Source of the DNA: Gemmatimonadota bacterium
Lineage (GTDB): Bacteria > Gemmatimonadota > Gemmatimonadetes > Gemmatimonadales > Gemmatimonadaceae
Assembly: GCA_023249395.1 (NCBI GenBank)
Contig: JAHFCS010000022.1
Coordinates: 1-11,971, forward strand
Length of the DNA stretch: 11,971 nucleotides
Direction: 5' to 3'
The notes under the pieces were generated by a model, which was not told the origin of the DNA, did not search any database, and saw nothing but the letters and a program-made list of their open reading frames with translations. Below are positions 1 through 7,610 of the stretch, one piece after another (positions within the stretch are counted from its first letter, which is position 1; the number at the start of each line of letters is the position of its first letter). Both the position numbers and the translations under genes were made by a program.

Positions 1-820
1 GCGACCGCAGCCGGGCGAGAAGCGAAAGCGTGATCACCGGAGCGGGAACATCGAGATCGATCGCTTCCTGCACGGTCCAGCGACCTTCGCCGGAGTCCTC
101 GACGTAGCCCTTGAGCGCATCGAGATTCACGTCTCGTTGAAACGCGATCTCCGCCAGCTCGTTCATCCACGAGCGCACAACGCTGCCGTGGTTCCACACC
201 GCGGCGATCGCATGAAGGTCGAGCTTGAAATCTCTCGACGCGTGCAGGATCTCGTATCCCTCGGCGTACGCCTGGAGAATGCCGTACTCGATCCCGTTGT
301 GAATCATCTTCACATAGTGGCCCGACCCGGGCGGTCCCATGTGCGCGTAACCATCCGGCGGCGCAAGGGATTTGAAGATCGGCTCGCAGAGCGCGAAAGC
401 CTCGCTCGACGCTCCGATCATCAGGCAGTAGCCGTTCTCGAGGCCCCAGATTCCGCCGCTCGTCCCCGAGTCGACGAAGTGAATGCCCTTCTCCTTCAGC
501 TCCGCCGCGCGGCGCATCGAGTCGTGGAAGTTGGAGTTTCCACCATCGATTACGACGTCTCCGTTCGCGAGGCCGGGCAGGAGCGCCGCAATCGTATCGT
601 CCACCGGCTTCCCCGCCGGCACCATTATCCACACGATTCGCGGCGCGGTGAGCTTCGCGACCAGGTCAGCCGGCGACGTGGCGCCTTTCGACCCCATCCC
701 GACGTATTTCTGCACCGCCTCCGGGCTGCGATCGAACACGGCGACGCGATGCCCGTCCCTCATCAACCGCTCGGTCATGTTTCCGCCCATCCTGCCGAGC
801 CCGATCATCGCGAGTTGCAT
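1..820 (-). CDS. gnd: 6-phosphogluconate dehydrogenase, decarboxylating, NAD-type (partial, C-terminus outside window)
   Basis: Oxidatively decarboxylates 6-phosphogluconate to ribulose 5-phosphate in the cytoplasm. The first 273 residues are in the window. The short single-domain form of the family has about 300, so only a short C-terminal piece is missing. Visible motifs are a Rossmann glycine loop GLGRMG (residues 7-12), the substrate loop DGGNSNFHDS (92-101), SGTSGG (118-123) and the catalytic segment KMIHNGIEYG (171-180). By family knowledge, Lys171, Asn175 and Glu178 would be the catalytic and substrate residues. The second strand ends in Asp30-Arg31, which favours NAD over NADP (inference). 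The ATG at 818-820 follows an AAGGG ribosome site and lies 3 bp after the HAD gene, so it is the last visible gene of a tight three-gene run. Confidence 0.93.
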   Translation of the reverse strand, partial: MQLAMIGLGRMGGNMTERLMRDGHRVAVFDRSPEAVQKYVGMGSKGATSPADLVAKLTAPRIVWIMVPAGKPVDDTIAALLPGLANGDVVIDGGNSNFHDSMRRAAELKEKGIHFVDSGTSGGIWGLENGYCLMIGASSEAFALCEPIFKSLAPPDGYAHMGPPGSGHYVKMIHNGIEYGILQAYAEGYEILHASRDFKLDLHAIAAVWNHGSVVRSWMNELAEIAFQRDVNLDALKGYVEDSGEGRWTVQEAIDLDVPAPVITLSLLARLRS

Positions 821-823
821 TGG

Positions 824-1447
824 TCACCCTTGGTTGTTGTTGAGCGGGAGTCCGGCACTAGCCAGCTCGCGCCGCAGCTGATCCGCCGACTCATAATGAA
901 TTACCACGAAACCGAGCGCTCTCGCTGCCACCAGGTTCTCTTCCCGATCGTCCACGAACAGGCATTCCTCGCCGCGCGTCGCGGTGATCGCCAGAATCCG
1001 TTCGTAGTAGATCGCCGCCGGCTTTCTCACGCCGACCCAGCAGGATGCAAGGAACGTGTCGAAAATCGAGGGGAAGCCGAAAAGCCGGACGCGATACCTG
1101 CTCAGCTCACTCGATTCGTTGCTCGCGATGCACATCCGGACGCTTCGCGTCTTCGCCAACTCGGCGGCAACTGCGATACTGTCCGGAAACGCCACGCTCC
1201 GCGTGTACATGAACTGCTTGAACTCCTCTGGCGTGAAGGCCCGGGGGCGGACGAACACTGTCCGATCGAGGTACTGGTCGAGCGACATCAGCCCCTCCTC
1301 CCACGCCGGAACGACCTCGTCATGCCGCCTCGTGTAGTCCTCGTGGTCGAGCCCGAAAAGCTCCGACGCTTCCCGGCGGTGGTACCTGTCCCAGCCGTTG
1401 GTGCCGAGCACACCGCCAATGTCGAAGAAAGCGGTCTTGATGGTCAT
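824..1447 (-). CDS. HAD-superfamily hydrolase, YihX-like
   Basis: A 207-residue haloacid dehalogenase-fold hydrolase, probably a cytoplasmic phosphatase acting on a small phosphorylated metabolite. All four HAD motifs can be read: motif I FFDIGGVL with nucleophile Asp9, motif II IASNES (Ser109 or Asn110 position), motif III Lys142 in VGVRKP, and motif IV FVDDREEN with Asp166/Asp167. The residue two after the nucleophile is Gly11 rather than Asp. That DxG form is also seen in E. coli YihX, a sugar-1-phosphate phosphatase, so it is a subfamily trait and not necessarily damage. The helical cap lies between residues about 15 and 90. The start codon is 4 bp after the stop of the cyclase gene, and the stop is 3 bp before gnd, so translation is probably coupled. 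The substrate is unknown; a sugar phosphate would fit the neighbour gnd, but this is a guess. Confidence 0.85.
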   Translation of the reverse strand: MTIKTAFFDIGGVLGTNGWDRYHRREASELFGLDHEDYTRRHDEVVPAWEEGLMSLDQYLDRTVFVRPRAFTPEEFKQFMYTRSVAFPDSIAVAAELAKTRSVRMCIASNESSELSRYRVRLFGFPSIFDTFLASCWVGVRKPAAIYYERILAITATRGEECLFVDDREENLVAARALGFVVIHYESADQLRRELASAGLPLNNNQG

Positions 1448-1451
1448 TCCG

Positions 1452-2081
1452 TCAGCGCGAGAGAACGGCGCGCGCCGGTGCGGCGTCGAGCCCGGCGAGA
1501 CGGAGAGGAAGGCAGGTGAGCTGATACTCGCCCGGTGGGGGTTGGCTCAGGTCGAGGCCTTCGACAATCACCACGCCACGCCGCAGCAGCGTCAGATGCG
1601 TCAGGTGATGTCCCGAGTGGAACTGCTCGATCGACAGGTAGTCGATGCCGACGAGCTCCACTCCGCGACTCACCAGGTATTCCGCGCCGTCGGGGGCGAG
1701 ATAGGTGAAGTCCTTCGCGAAGTCCGGGCGGCCGAGAAACGACGAGTTGCGGGTGCGGAGGAGGATTCTTGTATGGGATCCCATATGTTGCTTCTCGAGA
1801 TCCGCGGCCGTCACCACCATCAGGTCGTCCGGAAACGCGAGCAGGATCGCGGGACCGATGAACCGCTCGATCGGGATCTGATCCACGGTTTGTCCGTCGT
1901 CAACGAAGTGCTTCACGGCGTCCACGTGCGTGCCGGTATGGGAGCCGAACGCAATCGACGAAACGTTGGCGCCGGCGCCCTGTGAGATCGCCTGCTGTGG
2001 CTCGATGCGGATCTCCGGATTGCCAGGATATACCACGCCCCCGCTCAGGACCGGGGTCGAGATGTCGTAGATGCGGCTCAT
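1452..2081 (-). CDS. kynB: Cyclase-family metal hydrolase, kynurenine formamidase-like (KynB)
   Basis: A 209-residue member of the cyclase family. KynB hydrolyses N-formylkynurenine to kynurenine and formate in tryptophan breakdown. The metal-binding motif HTGTHVDAVKH supplies His48, His52, Asp54 and His58. Further on, His162 and Glu174 are 12 residues apart, matching the spacing of the second metal-ligand pair in characterised KynB. The N-terminus (YDISTP, then VYPGNP) and the C-terminus (GEYQLTCLPL, then APARAVL) also fit bacterial KynB along the full length. No kynureninase or tryptophan dioxygenase gene is in view, so another cyclase-family substrate remains possible. It heads a run of three genes 3-4 bp apart (this gene, HAD, gnd) and lies 40 bp after apaG. 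No clear Shine-Dalgarno site precedes its ATG. Confidence 0.8.
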   Translation of the reverse strand: MSRIYDISTPVLSGGVVYPGNPEIRIEPQQAISQGAGANVSSIAFGSHTGTHVDAVKHFVDDGQTVDQIPIERFIGPAILLAFPDDLMVVTAADLEKQHMGSHTRILLRTRNSSFLGRPDFAKDFTYLAPDGAEYLVSRGVELVGIDYLSIEQFHSGHHLTHLTLLRRGVVIVEGLDLSQPPPGEYQLTCLPLRLAGLDAAPARAVLSR

Positions 2082-2121
2082 TGGGGAACCGAGAAGGACA
2101 ACTGTCGTTCCCGCGCGCGCT

Positions 2122-2478
2122 CTAGGACGGCAGGCTCGTCGATTCGCTGGCGCTCAGAATGAACCGTGGGATCTCCGCGCGGAAGGTGGTGCCGTCGGGA
2201 CAGAGAAAATTGTAGTGCCCTTCCATGAATCCTTCGCCCGACTTGAGGATGCAGAAGCTCTGATACTCGTGAATCTCACCGGGCGGGATGATAGGCTGCT
2301 CACCGACGACCCCCTCCCCCTTTACCTCGATGTCCTCGCCCGAGGAGTCGTGAATCAGCCAGCGCCGGGACATCAGCTGAGCGATGCGCGAACCGACGTT
2401 CTCGATGCGCACGAAATACGCGAAGACGTAGTGCTGCTGCGACGGCTCGGACTGATCGCGCAGATACATCGGTCGCAC
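2122..2478 (-). CDS. apaG: ApaG-domain protein (start uncertain, probably upstream)
   Basis: A small beta-sandwich protein of the ApaG family, linked in enterobacteria to cobalt/magnesium resistance, though its biochemical role is not settled. The family core is plain: YVFAYFVRIENVG, RRWLIHDSSGE, GEGVVGEQPIIPPGE, YQSFCIL, then MEGHYNF. The listed start is the GTG at 2476-2478, giving 118 residues. The frame stays open upstream to a stop at 2590-2592. The codons just before the GTG read FYRESFGIRVTV, which closely fits the usual ApaG N-terminus, so this stretch is probably translated. The only in-frame candidate there is a CTG at 2512-2514, which would give 130 residues; neither start has a good ribosome site. 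The gene lies downstream of the M13 peptidase and 40 bp before the kynB-like gene. Confidence 0.88.
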   Translation of the reverse strand: MRPMYLRDQSEPSQQHYVFAYFVRIENVGSRIAQLMSRRWLIHDSSGEDIEVKGEGVVGEQPIIPPGEIHEYQSFCILKSGEGFMEGHYNFLCPDGTTFRAEIPRFILSASESTSLPS

Positions 2479-2594
2479 GGTGACGCGGATGCCGAAGGAT
2501 TCCCTGTAGAACAGAAGCGTTGCGGGCTGAAAGTGAAAAGCGGTATGACGTCCGCGGGTGCAGGCGCCATACCGCCGGTCGTCGAAACCTCAGT

Positions 2595-4637
2595 TTACCA
2601 TAGTGTCGCGCGAACTGCCTCGGGGCGCACCATCGGGTCGCCCGCCTTGCAGCCGAACGCCTCGGCGAATTCCTGCATGTTCGAAAGAGGCCCGTTCACC
2701 CGCCAACGACCGGGTGAGTGCGCATCGATGTTGATACGAAGGCGCTGGCTCTCCGGCGCGATGTTCTGACGCCAGATCTGCGCCCACGCCAGGAAGAAAC
2801 GTTGCTCCGGCGTGAACCCGTCGATCGGCGCGGGCCGCGGCTTTCCCGCCAGCGCCTTCTGAAGGGCCGCATACGCCACTGAAAGCCCGCCGATGTCGGC
2901 GGCGTTTTCTCCGAGCGTCAGCTTGCCGTTTACGTGAATGCTGTCCAGCACTGTGTAGGCATCGTATTGATTGGCGATCAGCGTTGTCCGCTGCTTGAAC
3001 TTCTCGAGGTCCGCGGCACTCCACCAGTTCTTCAGGTTGCCCTGCGGGTCGAACTGCGCGCCCTGATCGTCGAAGCCGTGCCCCATCTCGTGTCCGATGA
3101 CGCTACCCATTCCGCCGTAGTTCACGGCGTCGTCCGCCGCCGGCGAGAAGAACGGTGGCTGGAGAATCCCCGCCGGAAAGACGATCTCGTTCATCTGTGG
3201 GTTGTAGTACGCGTTGACCGTCGCCGGCGTCATTCCCCACTGCGTCCGGTCGAGTGGCTTGCCGATCATGTTGAGATCGCGCTGATTCTCGTACCTGTTG
3301 ACGGCGATGACGTTGTCGAGGAACGGTCCCTTGCGAATGTGCAGCGTCGAGTAATCACGCCACTTGTCGGGATAGCCGATCTTTTCAGCGAACGCCTGAA
3401 GCTTGACCATCGCCTGCTTACGGGTCGCCTCGCTCATCCACGGCAGGTTGGCCAGGCGCTCGCGGAAAACGGCCTCGAGGTTGTGAACCATCTCGAGTGC
3501 TCGCGCCCTTGCCGCAGGCGTGAAATACTCGGCGACATAGGCCTGTCCCAGAGCGTCGCGCAGGCCGAAATCGGTGTTCCGTGTGCACCGCTTGTACCGC
3601 GGCAGGAGCTCTTTCGCTCCGGACAACGTGCGGCTGAAGCTGAAGTTCTCATTGACGAATGCAGAGCTCAGATAAGGTGCCGAAGACCGAATCACCTTCC
3701 AGCGCAGGTACGCTTTCCATTCGGCGATCGGCACTGTCGCCAAAAGGCTGTCGGCTGAAGAGAAGAACCTCGGGCTCTGAACGTCCACCGCTGGCACACG
3801 AGGATTCCCGACATCGGTGAAGTAACGGCTCCAGTTGAAATGCGGGGTCATCGAAGCCAGCTGCGCCGGTGTCCGATGGTTGTAGGTCTTGACCGGATCG
3901 CGCTGCTCGACACGGGTCAGGGATGCGTTGGCCAGGGCCGTTTCGATCGCCATCACCCGATCCGCGTCCGCGGTTGCCTGCGCCTCGCTTTCACCTGCGA
4001 GGCGGAACATTTTCCTCATGTGTGAGACGTAGTTGGTGCGGATTCCCGCCGAAGCCGCGTCGGTCTTCGTGTAATAGTCGCGATCGGGAAGCCCGAGCCC
4101 GCCCTGGAAGGCGCCGCCGATGACAGAAGTGCTGTTCTTCGAGTCCTGGGTCGAGCCGAAATTGAACAGCGCCGATACACCCTCGCGGTGGAGTCGCGCG
4201 ATCTCAGTCTGCAGGTCGGAGGTCGTCTTCATGCGCGCAATGCGATCGAGACGCGGCCGAAGTGGAGCGGCTCCGGCTCGCTCGGCCGCCGCGGAATCCA
4301 TGCACGACGAGTAGTATGTGCCGAGCATCCTCGACCCCGCCGTGCGCTTCACCTGCGCTTCTGTCGAAGCGCGGTTGAGGATTTTCGTGAGAACATCCTG
4401 GTTCTTCTCGCTCAGCTCGTCAAAGCTGCCCCAGACGGAGTATGCTGCCGGGATCGGGTTGTTCCTTATCCAGCCGCCGTTTGCGAACTGATAGAAATCA
4501 ACGCATGCGTTCGCGCCGCGATCGAGGTTGGCGGGGTCGAGAGGTACCGTTTGTCGATAGGTACCCTGCGCCGCAGCCGGCAACGCGACGGCCAGCAGCA
4601 GCGTGGAGAGGGCGAATGGACGCGCGATACAACGCAT
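2595..4637 (-). CDS. pepO: Secreted M13-family zinc metalloendopeptidase (PepO/neprilysin-like)
   Basis: A 680-residue neprilysin-type endopeptidase that cleaves oligopeptides, probably in the periplasm or at the cell surface. Residues 1-24 form a signal peptide: a basic start, a hydrophobic core (LSTLLLAVALPAAA) and an Ala-x-Ala-type cleavage site. The N-terminal M13 helical domain occupies about residues 35-420. The catalytic M13 domain follows: NAYYNPQMNEIVFPAG at 475-490, the zinc helix HEMGH at 516-520, and ENAAD at 577-581 with Glu577 as third zinc ligand and Asp581 beside it. The end, FGCKAGDPM near 662-669 followed by a terminal Trp, is typical of bacterial M13 proteins. Length and motifs indicate an intact enzyme. 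A GGAG ribosome site lies 7 bp before the ATG, and a consensus -10 box lies just upstream, so it can be expressed independently of the SET gene. Confidence 0.95.
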   Translation of the reverse strand: MRCIARPFALSTLLLAVALPAAAQGTYRQTVPLDPANLDRGANACVDFYQFANGGWIRNNPIPAAYSVWGSFDELSEKNQDVLTKILNRASTEAQVKRTAGSRMLGTYYSSCMDSAAAERAGAAPLRPRLDRIARMKTTSDLQTEIARLHREGVSALFNFGSTQDSKNSTSVIGGAFQGGLGLPDRDYYTKTDAASAGIRTNYVSHMRKMFRLAGESEAQATADADRVMAIETALANASLTRVEQRDPVKTYNHRTPAQLASMTPHFNWSRYFTDVGNPRVPAVDVQSPRFFSSADSLLATVPIAEWKAYLRWKVIRSSAPYLSSAFVNENFSFSRTLSGAKELLPRYKRCTRNTDFGLRDALGQAYVAEYFTPAARARALEMVHNLEAVFRERLANLPWMSEATRKQAMVKLQAFAEKIGYPDKWRDYSTLHIRKGPFLDNVIAVNRYENQRDLNMIGKPLDRTQWGMTPATVNAYYNPQMNEIVFPAGILQPPFFSPAADDAVNYGGMGSVIGHEMGHGFDDQGAQFDPQGNLKNWWSAADLEKFKQRTTLIANQYDAYTVLDSIHVNGKLTLGENAADIGGLSVAYAALQKALAGKPRPAPIDGFTPEQRFFLAWAQIWRQNIAPESQRLRINIDAHSPGRWRVNGPLSNMQEFAEAFGCKAGDPMVRPEAVRATLW

Positions 4638-4656
4638 GCCGTTGCTCCGGGGGTGA

Positions 4657-4662
4657 ATTATA
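4657..4662 (-). promoter_or_regulatory. -10 box of the M13 peptidase promoter
   Basis: The minus strand reads TATAAT here, an exact sigma-70 -10 consensus, about 20 bp upstream of the peptidase ATG. Predicted transcription start is near 4650, giving a very short leader that just covers the GGAG ribosome site at 4645-4648. No good -35 hexamer is found at 16-18 bp spacing; a TTGTAT lies 20 bp upstream, which is too far for a standard promoter. The 92-bp gap (4638-4729) holds no other recognisable signal. Confidence 0.5.
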
Positions 4663-4729
4663 AAGTTGGAAAGCTAGAGTCCATACAATCGAAACACAAA
4701 AACGGTTCCACCTCTACCCCACCCGGGCA

Positions 4730-5227
4730 TCAGGGGCGCTTTCGCCGGCTCTTACGCGGCTTCCGTGTCGGCTTCATGATGCTTCCCCGGCATTTTCGCG
4801 ACCCGCACCGGCAGACGTAGAATTTCTCGTCTTCCTCCTCTCCCGTTCGCTCATACTGGTAGTCGTAGGCCAGCTCGACACCGGGCTGGATGTTCTTCCT
4901 TGCGTAGATCCAGATCCGACCCTTCTCGATCACCGCCTCGCAGTTGGGGTCGCACGAGTGGTTTATGTAACGGGAATCGTTTCCTCCGCGGTTCCCGTCG
5001 ACGACGGTCTTCTTGTCAAGCGTGAACAGGAAGGTGTGGTGGCGTCCCATCTTCTCGTCGTCGTACCGGGTGTCGGCCTCATCGTTGGAGATGCGCTCTC
5101 CCGCGTACTCGATGATCCGCTGCCCTGACCTGATGCGTCTTCTGGCGAACACCCCGCGGCCCTGAATCCCCGATTTGCGAATCTCGTACAGGCGTTCTCC
5201 TCTTTTTTTGCGCTGCTTGACCGCCAT
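4730..5227 (-). CDS. Small SET-domain protein, lysine methyltransferase-like, with post-SET zinc site
   Basis: A 165-residue protein that is almost only a SET plus post-SET module, predicted to transfer methyl groups from S-adenosylmethionine to lysine. Visible motifs are GIQGRGVFA (20-28, SAM binding), SRYINHSCDPNC (85-96, the NHSC pseudoknot core), VELAYDY (117-123, equivalent to the catalytic GEELTYDY), and post-SET CRC followed by C (139, 141, 146). With Cys92 these three cysteines would form the canonical post-SET zinc site. Both tails are strongly basic (KQRKKR at the start, a Lys/Arg/Pro-rich end), which suggests contact with nucleic acid or an acidic partner (inference). No histone-like protein is encoded nearby, so the substrate is unknown. 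It lies 45 bp after the fumarylacetoacetase gene and may share its transcript. The ribosome site is weak. Confidence 0.88.
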   Translation of the reverse strand: MAVKQRKKRGERLYEIRKSGIQGRGVFARRRIRSGQRIIEYAGERISNDEADTRYDDEKMGRHHTFLFTLDKKTVVDGNRGGNDSRYINHSCDPNCEAVIEKGRIWIYARKNIQPGVELAYDYQYERTGEEEDEKFYVCRCGSRKCRGSIMKPTRKPRKSRRKRP

Positions 5228-5272
5228 TCGAATTCCGTCCAGTGCTGATTGGATAAGTGCGGGGCGAGGAAC

Positions 5273-6598
5273 CTAAGCCGAATCCGCGGGGAGGATCACC
5301 CCTCTGCACTCTCCAAACCCGATGCGCGGCCGTGACTCCGCCCTGAGGTAGCCACGCATCACCACCTCGTCGCCATCCTCGAGAAATTTCCGCGTCTCAC
5401 CCGTCGGCAGCGTGATCGGCTTTGCGCCGCGCTCTGTGAGCTCGAGCAGACAACCCATCGCGTCCGGCGACGGCCCGGATACGGTGCCGCTCGCCATCAG
5501 ATCTCCAGTGCGCAAGTTGCATCCGTTGCTGGCGTGATGTGTCACCATCTGTGCCAGCGTCCAGTACATGAGCGAAAAAGGTGCCCGGCTCAGGAGCGTC
5601 GCTGGAATTCTCTCGTCTCGCATGCGCGCCGAAGAAAGATGGACTTCGAGAATCGCATCGAGACCGCCACTTTTCTCGTTCTCTTCAGAGAGGAGATAGT
5701 CGAGTGGCGGAGGGTCACCCGGCGGCCTTGCGGCGGCCGGAATGCGGTACGGCTCAGCGGCTTCAGCGGTAACCACCCACGACGAAATCGTCGTCGCGAA
5801 GTTCTTCGCCAGAAATGGTCCGAGCGGCTGGTATTCCCACGTCTGTATGTCGCGCGCGGACCAGTCGTTGACGAGACAGAATCCGAAAAGGTGATCCTCC
5901 GTGTCGGAAATGCGGATCGGAGCGCCGAGGTGATTCCCTCTGCCGACGAAGACACCGAGCTCGGACTCGTAATCCAGCATGCGTGACGGGCCGAAGGTGG
6001 GGACAGTCGCATCAGCCGCGCGCGTCTGACCCCTCGGCCGCTTCACCGGAACGCCGCTCTCCACGATCGACGACGCACGCCCGTGGTAGCCGATTGGCAC
6101 GTACTTGTAGTTGGGTAGGAGCGGACTGTCGGGACGGAACATGCGCCCGACGTGCGTCGCGTGGTGAATCGAAGCGTAGAAGTCTGTGTAGTCGCCGATC
6201 GCGACCGGGAGGTGCAGTACCGCTCGATCCGTCGGCACGAGAATGGAATCGCGGACTGCGGCGGCCGTTCGTCCCGCGTCCGAGCCCCGCGCCAACAAGT
6301 CACTCAGCGCCGAGCGAAGCGCCGACTGATACCCCTTGCCGAGCTCCATGAGCCGGTTCAGGGTAGGTCTTTCGCACGCTGTCGCTGCCCGTGACGGCGG
6401 GAGAAGACCGGATTTCACGGCGGCGGTCACATCGAGAATCGAATTCCCGATCGCCACCCCCACTCTCGCTGTCGCCTTCTCCTCGGCGGCTACGGTGAAA
6501 ACACCGTAGGGCAGGTTTTGAATCGGGAAATCGGTCTCCGGCTCGTTCGCCGATTCAACCCAGCTCCGGAGAGTGGTGTCGTGAGTCGCGTTCATCAT
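5273..6598 (-). CDS. fahA: Fumarylacetoacetase
   Basis: A 441-residue fumarylacetoacetase, which hydrolyses 4-fumarylacetoacetate to fumarate and acetoacetate in the last step of tyrosine/homogentisate breakdown. Nearly every active-site residue known from the mammalian enzyme can be placed with an offset of 12-13: Asp139, Tyr141 and catalytic His146 in YTDFYASIHH; Arg155 in MFRPD; Tyr171 in GYHGRASS; metal ligands Glu211 and Glu213 in DYESELG; Asp245 in VNDWSARD; then Gln252, Tyr256 and Lys265. The N-terminal SH3-like domain (residues 1 to about 125) precedes the catalytic domain, and the length matches the family. Two adjacent ATG codons (6593-6598) could start it; the first is used here. 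It lies 3 bp after an uncharacterised gene, and the lack of a clear ribosome site suggests translational coupling. Confidence 0.96.
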   Translation of the reverse strand: MMNATHDTTLRSWVESANEPETDFPIQNLPYGVFTVAAEEKATARVGVAIGNSILDVTAAVKSGLLPPSRAATACERPTLNRLMELGKGYQSALRSALSDLLARGSDAGRTAAAVRDSILVPTDRAVLHLPVAIGDYTDFYASIHHATHVGRMFRPDSPLLPNYKYVPIGYHGRASSIVESGVPVKRPRGQTRAADATVPTFGPSRMLDYESELGVFVGRGNHLGAPIRISDTEDHLFGFCLVNDWSARDIQTWEYQPLGPFLAKNFATTISSWVVTAEAAEPYRIPAAARPPGDPPPLDYLLSEENEKSGGLDAILEVHLSSARMRDERIPATLLSRAPFSLMYWTLAQMVTHHASNGCNLRTGDLMASGTVSGPSPDAMGCLLELTERGAKPITLPTGETRKFLEDGDEVVMRGYLRAESRPRIGFGECRGVILPADSA

Positions 6599-6601
6599 GA
6601 T

Positions 6602-7504
6602 CTAGAGGAGATGTAGCGCTCTCGCTTCGTCCACCGGCTCGCGGAATGAGCATGACCCGAACGAGAGCGCAAGATCCGACCGTGTCGCGCGCAGGTCAGC
6701 TTCGGTCAGAGCGTGACCGCGCCAGGACACTCCATTCTCGCTGAAGGAGAAGGTATCGAGCGACTGCTCCTCCAGCACCTCTCCTGCCTTCGCCTCCTCC
6801 ATCCCATTGCGAATGAACGCCGCGGTGAGGAAGAGGTTGAGATACCCGAACATCATCGCGCAGGCGCTGGCCGTGTCGTAGGTGAGCGGGTAGGTGGAGC
6901 GCAGCAGGTGATGAAGTCCCGCAGTCGCTTTGAAGGACACACCGAGCCCGCTGCAGACAGCGATGAAGTGAACGATCTGCGATGAAGTCGGAAACGATGC
7001 TTCCGTGACGCCGCCAGTTCGGATCTTTGCCGATGCACGGTTGCGGGCGACGGCGCCGAGGAGGGGCGCTGGCTCGGGGTCGGCAGTGATCTCGAAGAAA
7101 ACCCTGAACGAAGCGGGGAATTCGCGCATTGCGTCCGTCACGTCCGCTTCCCTGCGAGCGTGAATCTCGACGGAATCGCACACAGCGTTGCCGAGCTTCG
7201 AACCGGGCGAGTGACTGCAGTTGAACTCGAGAATGGCCTCTCTCGCGGCTGCGACGTCGTCGCCGGCGAGAACACTGAGACGCCAGGGTATCGAGGTTTC
7301 TCCGCGATCGAGAATTCCCCGCGCCGCAGTGCTGAATTCGTCCAGCCGCGCGGCCGGTACGACGAATCTCCCCAGAAACTCACGATCGCCGCCGACGCGA
7401 TACTGCGCGTAATTCCGTGCGGCGGCGTCCATCTCCAGGCCGGCCGGCGGAAAAAGGCCCGCGTAATCGACGATGCCGGAGAGTAGGGTGCGGATCGAGT
7501 TCAT
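6602..7504 (-). CDS. Uncharacterised protein directly upstream of fumarylacetoacetase, possibly TIM-barrel-like
   Basis: I do not recognise this 300-residue protein as a named family. It has no signal peptide and reads as a soluble cytoplasmic protein. Short strand-like hydrophobic stretches alternate with helices: VDYAGLFPPAG (12-22), GRFVVPAARL (45-54), WRLSVLAGDD (74-83), DSVEIHAR (110-117), RVFFEIT (134-140), AKIRTGG (159-165) and VSFKATAGLHH (189-199). Seven or eight such strands, with loops like KIRTGG and KATAG near their ends, resemble a TIM barrel of the aldolase or phosphate-binding kind. This is inference from pattern only. The gene overlaps nothing and ends 3 bp before fahA, so the two are almost certainly co-transcribed and possibly act in the same pathway. 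No good ribosome site precedes the ATG. Confidence 0.8.
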   Translation of the reverse strand: MNSIRTLLSGIVDYAGLFPPAGLEMDAAARNYAQYRVGGDREFLGRFVVPAARLDEFSTAARGILDRGETSIPWRLSVLAGDDVAAAREAILEFNCSHSPGSKLGNAVCDSVEIHARREADVTDAMREFPASFRVFFEITADPEPAPLLGAVARNRASAKIRTGGVTEASFPTSSQIVHFIAVCSGLGVSFKATAGLHHLLRSTYPLTYDTASACAMMFGYLNLFLTAAFIRNGMEEAKAGEVLEEQSLDTFSFSENGVSWRGHALTEADLRATRSDLALSFGSCSFREPVDEARALHLL

Positions 7505-7577
7505 GCTGTTCGCGAAATCTACGCGAACCCTGTGCGCCTATGATACCGGAGTCCGCACTGACCCTGTCGGCAGCATG

Positions 7578-7605
7578 AGAGTAAAGATCGAGCCTGCTCT
7601 GTAAA
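7578..7605 (-). promoter_or_regulatory. Possible promoter of the fahA operon
   Basis: On the minus strand a TTTACA (7600-7605, five of six -35 consensus bases) is followed after 16 bp by TACTCT (7578-7583, three of six -10 bases). This would give a leader of roughly 65 bases before the ATG at 7504. A separate TATCAT near 7542-7547 is an alternative -10 box without a good -35. Both are weak matches. Confidence 0.22.
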
Positions 7606-7610
7606 GTACA

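Noticed and set aside
137..1519. Long plus-strand open frame of 460 codons across gnd and the HAD gene
   Set aside because: Its translation is Arg/His/Val-rich with no domain, and it lies antisense to two clearly conserved genes. Long antisense frames are common in GC-rich DNA.
2373..2570. Minus-strand frame starting with ATG at 2570 overlapping apaG
   Set aside because: It is Ser/Arg-rich, out of frame with the ApaG core and has no recognisable motif. It does begin near where the apaG start should be, so a frameshift was considered, but the apaG frame itself is open and conserved upstream.
2934..3758. Plus-strand open frame of 274 codons inside the M13 peptidase gene
   Set aside because: Antisense to an intact enzyme with all catalytic motifs; low-complexity composition.
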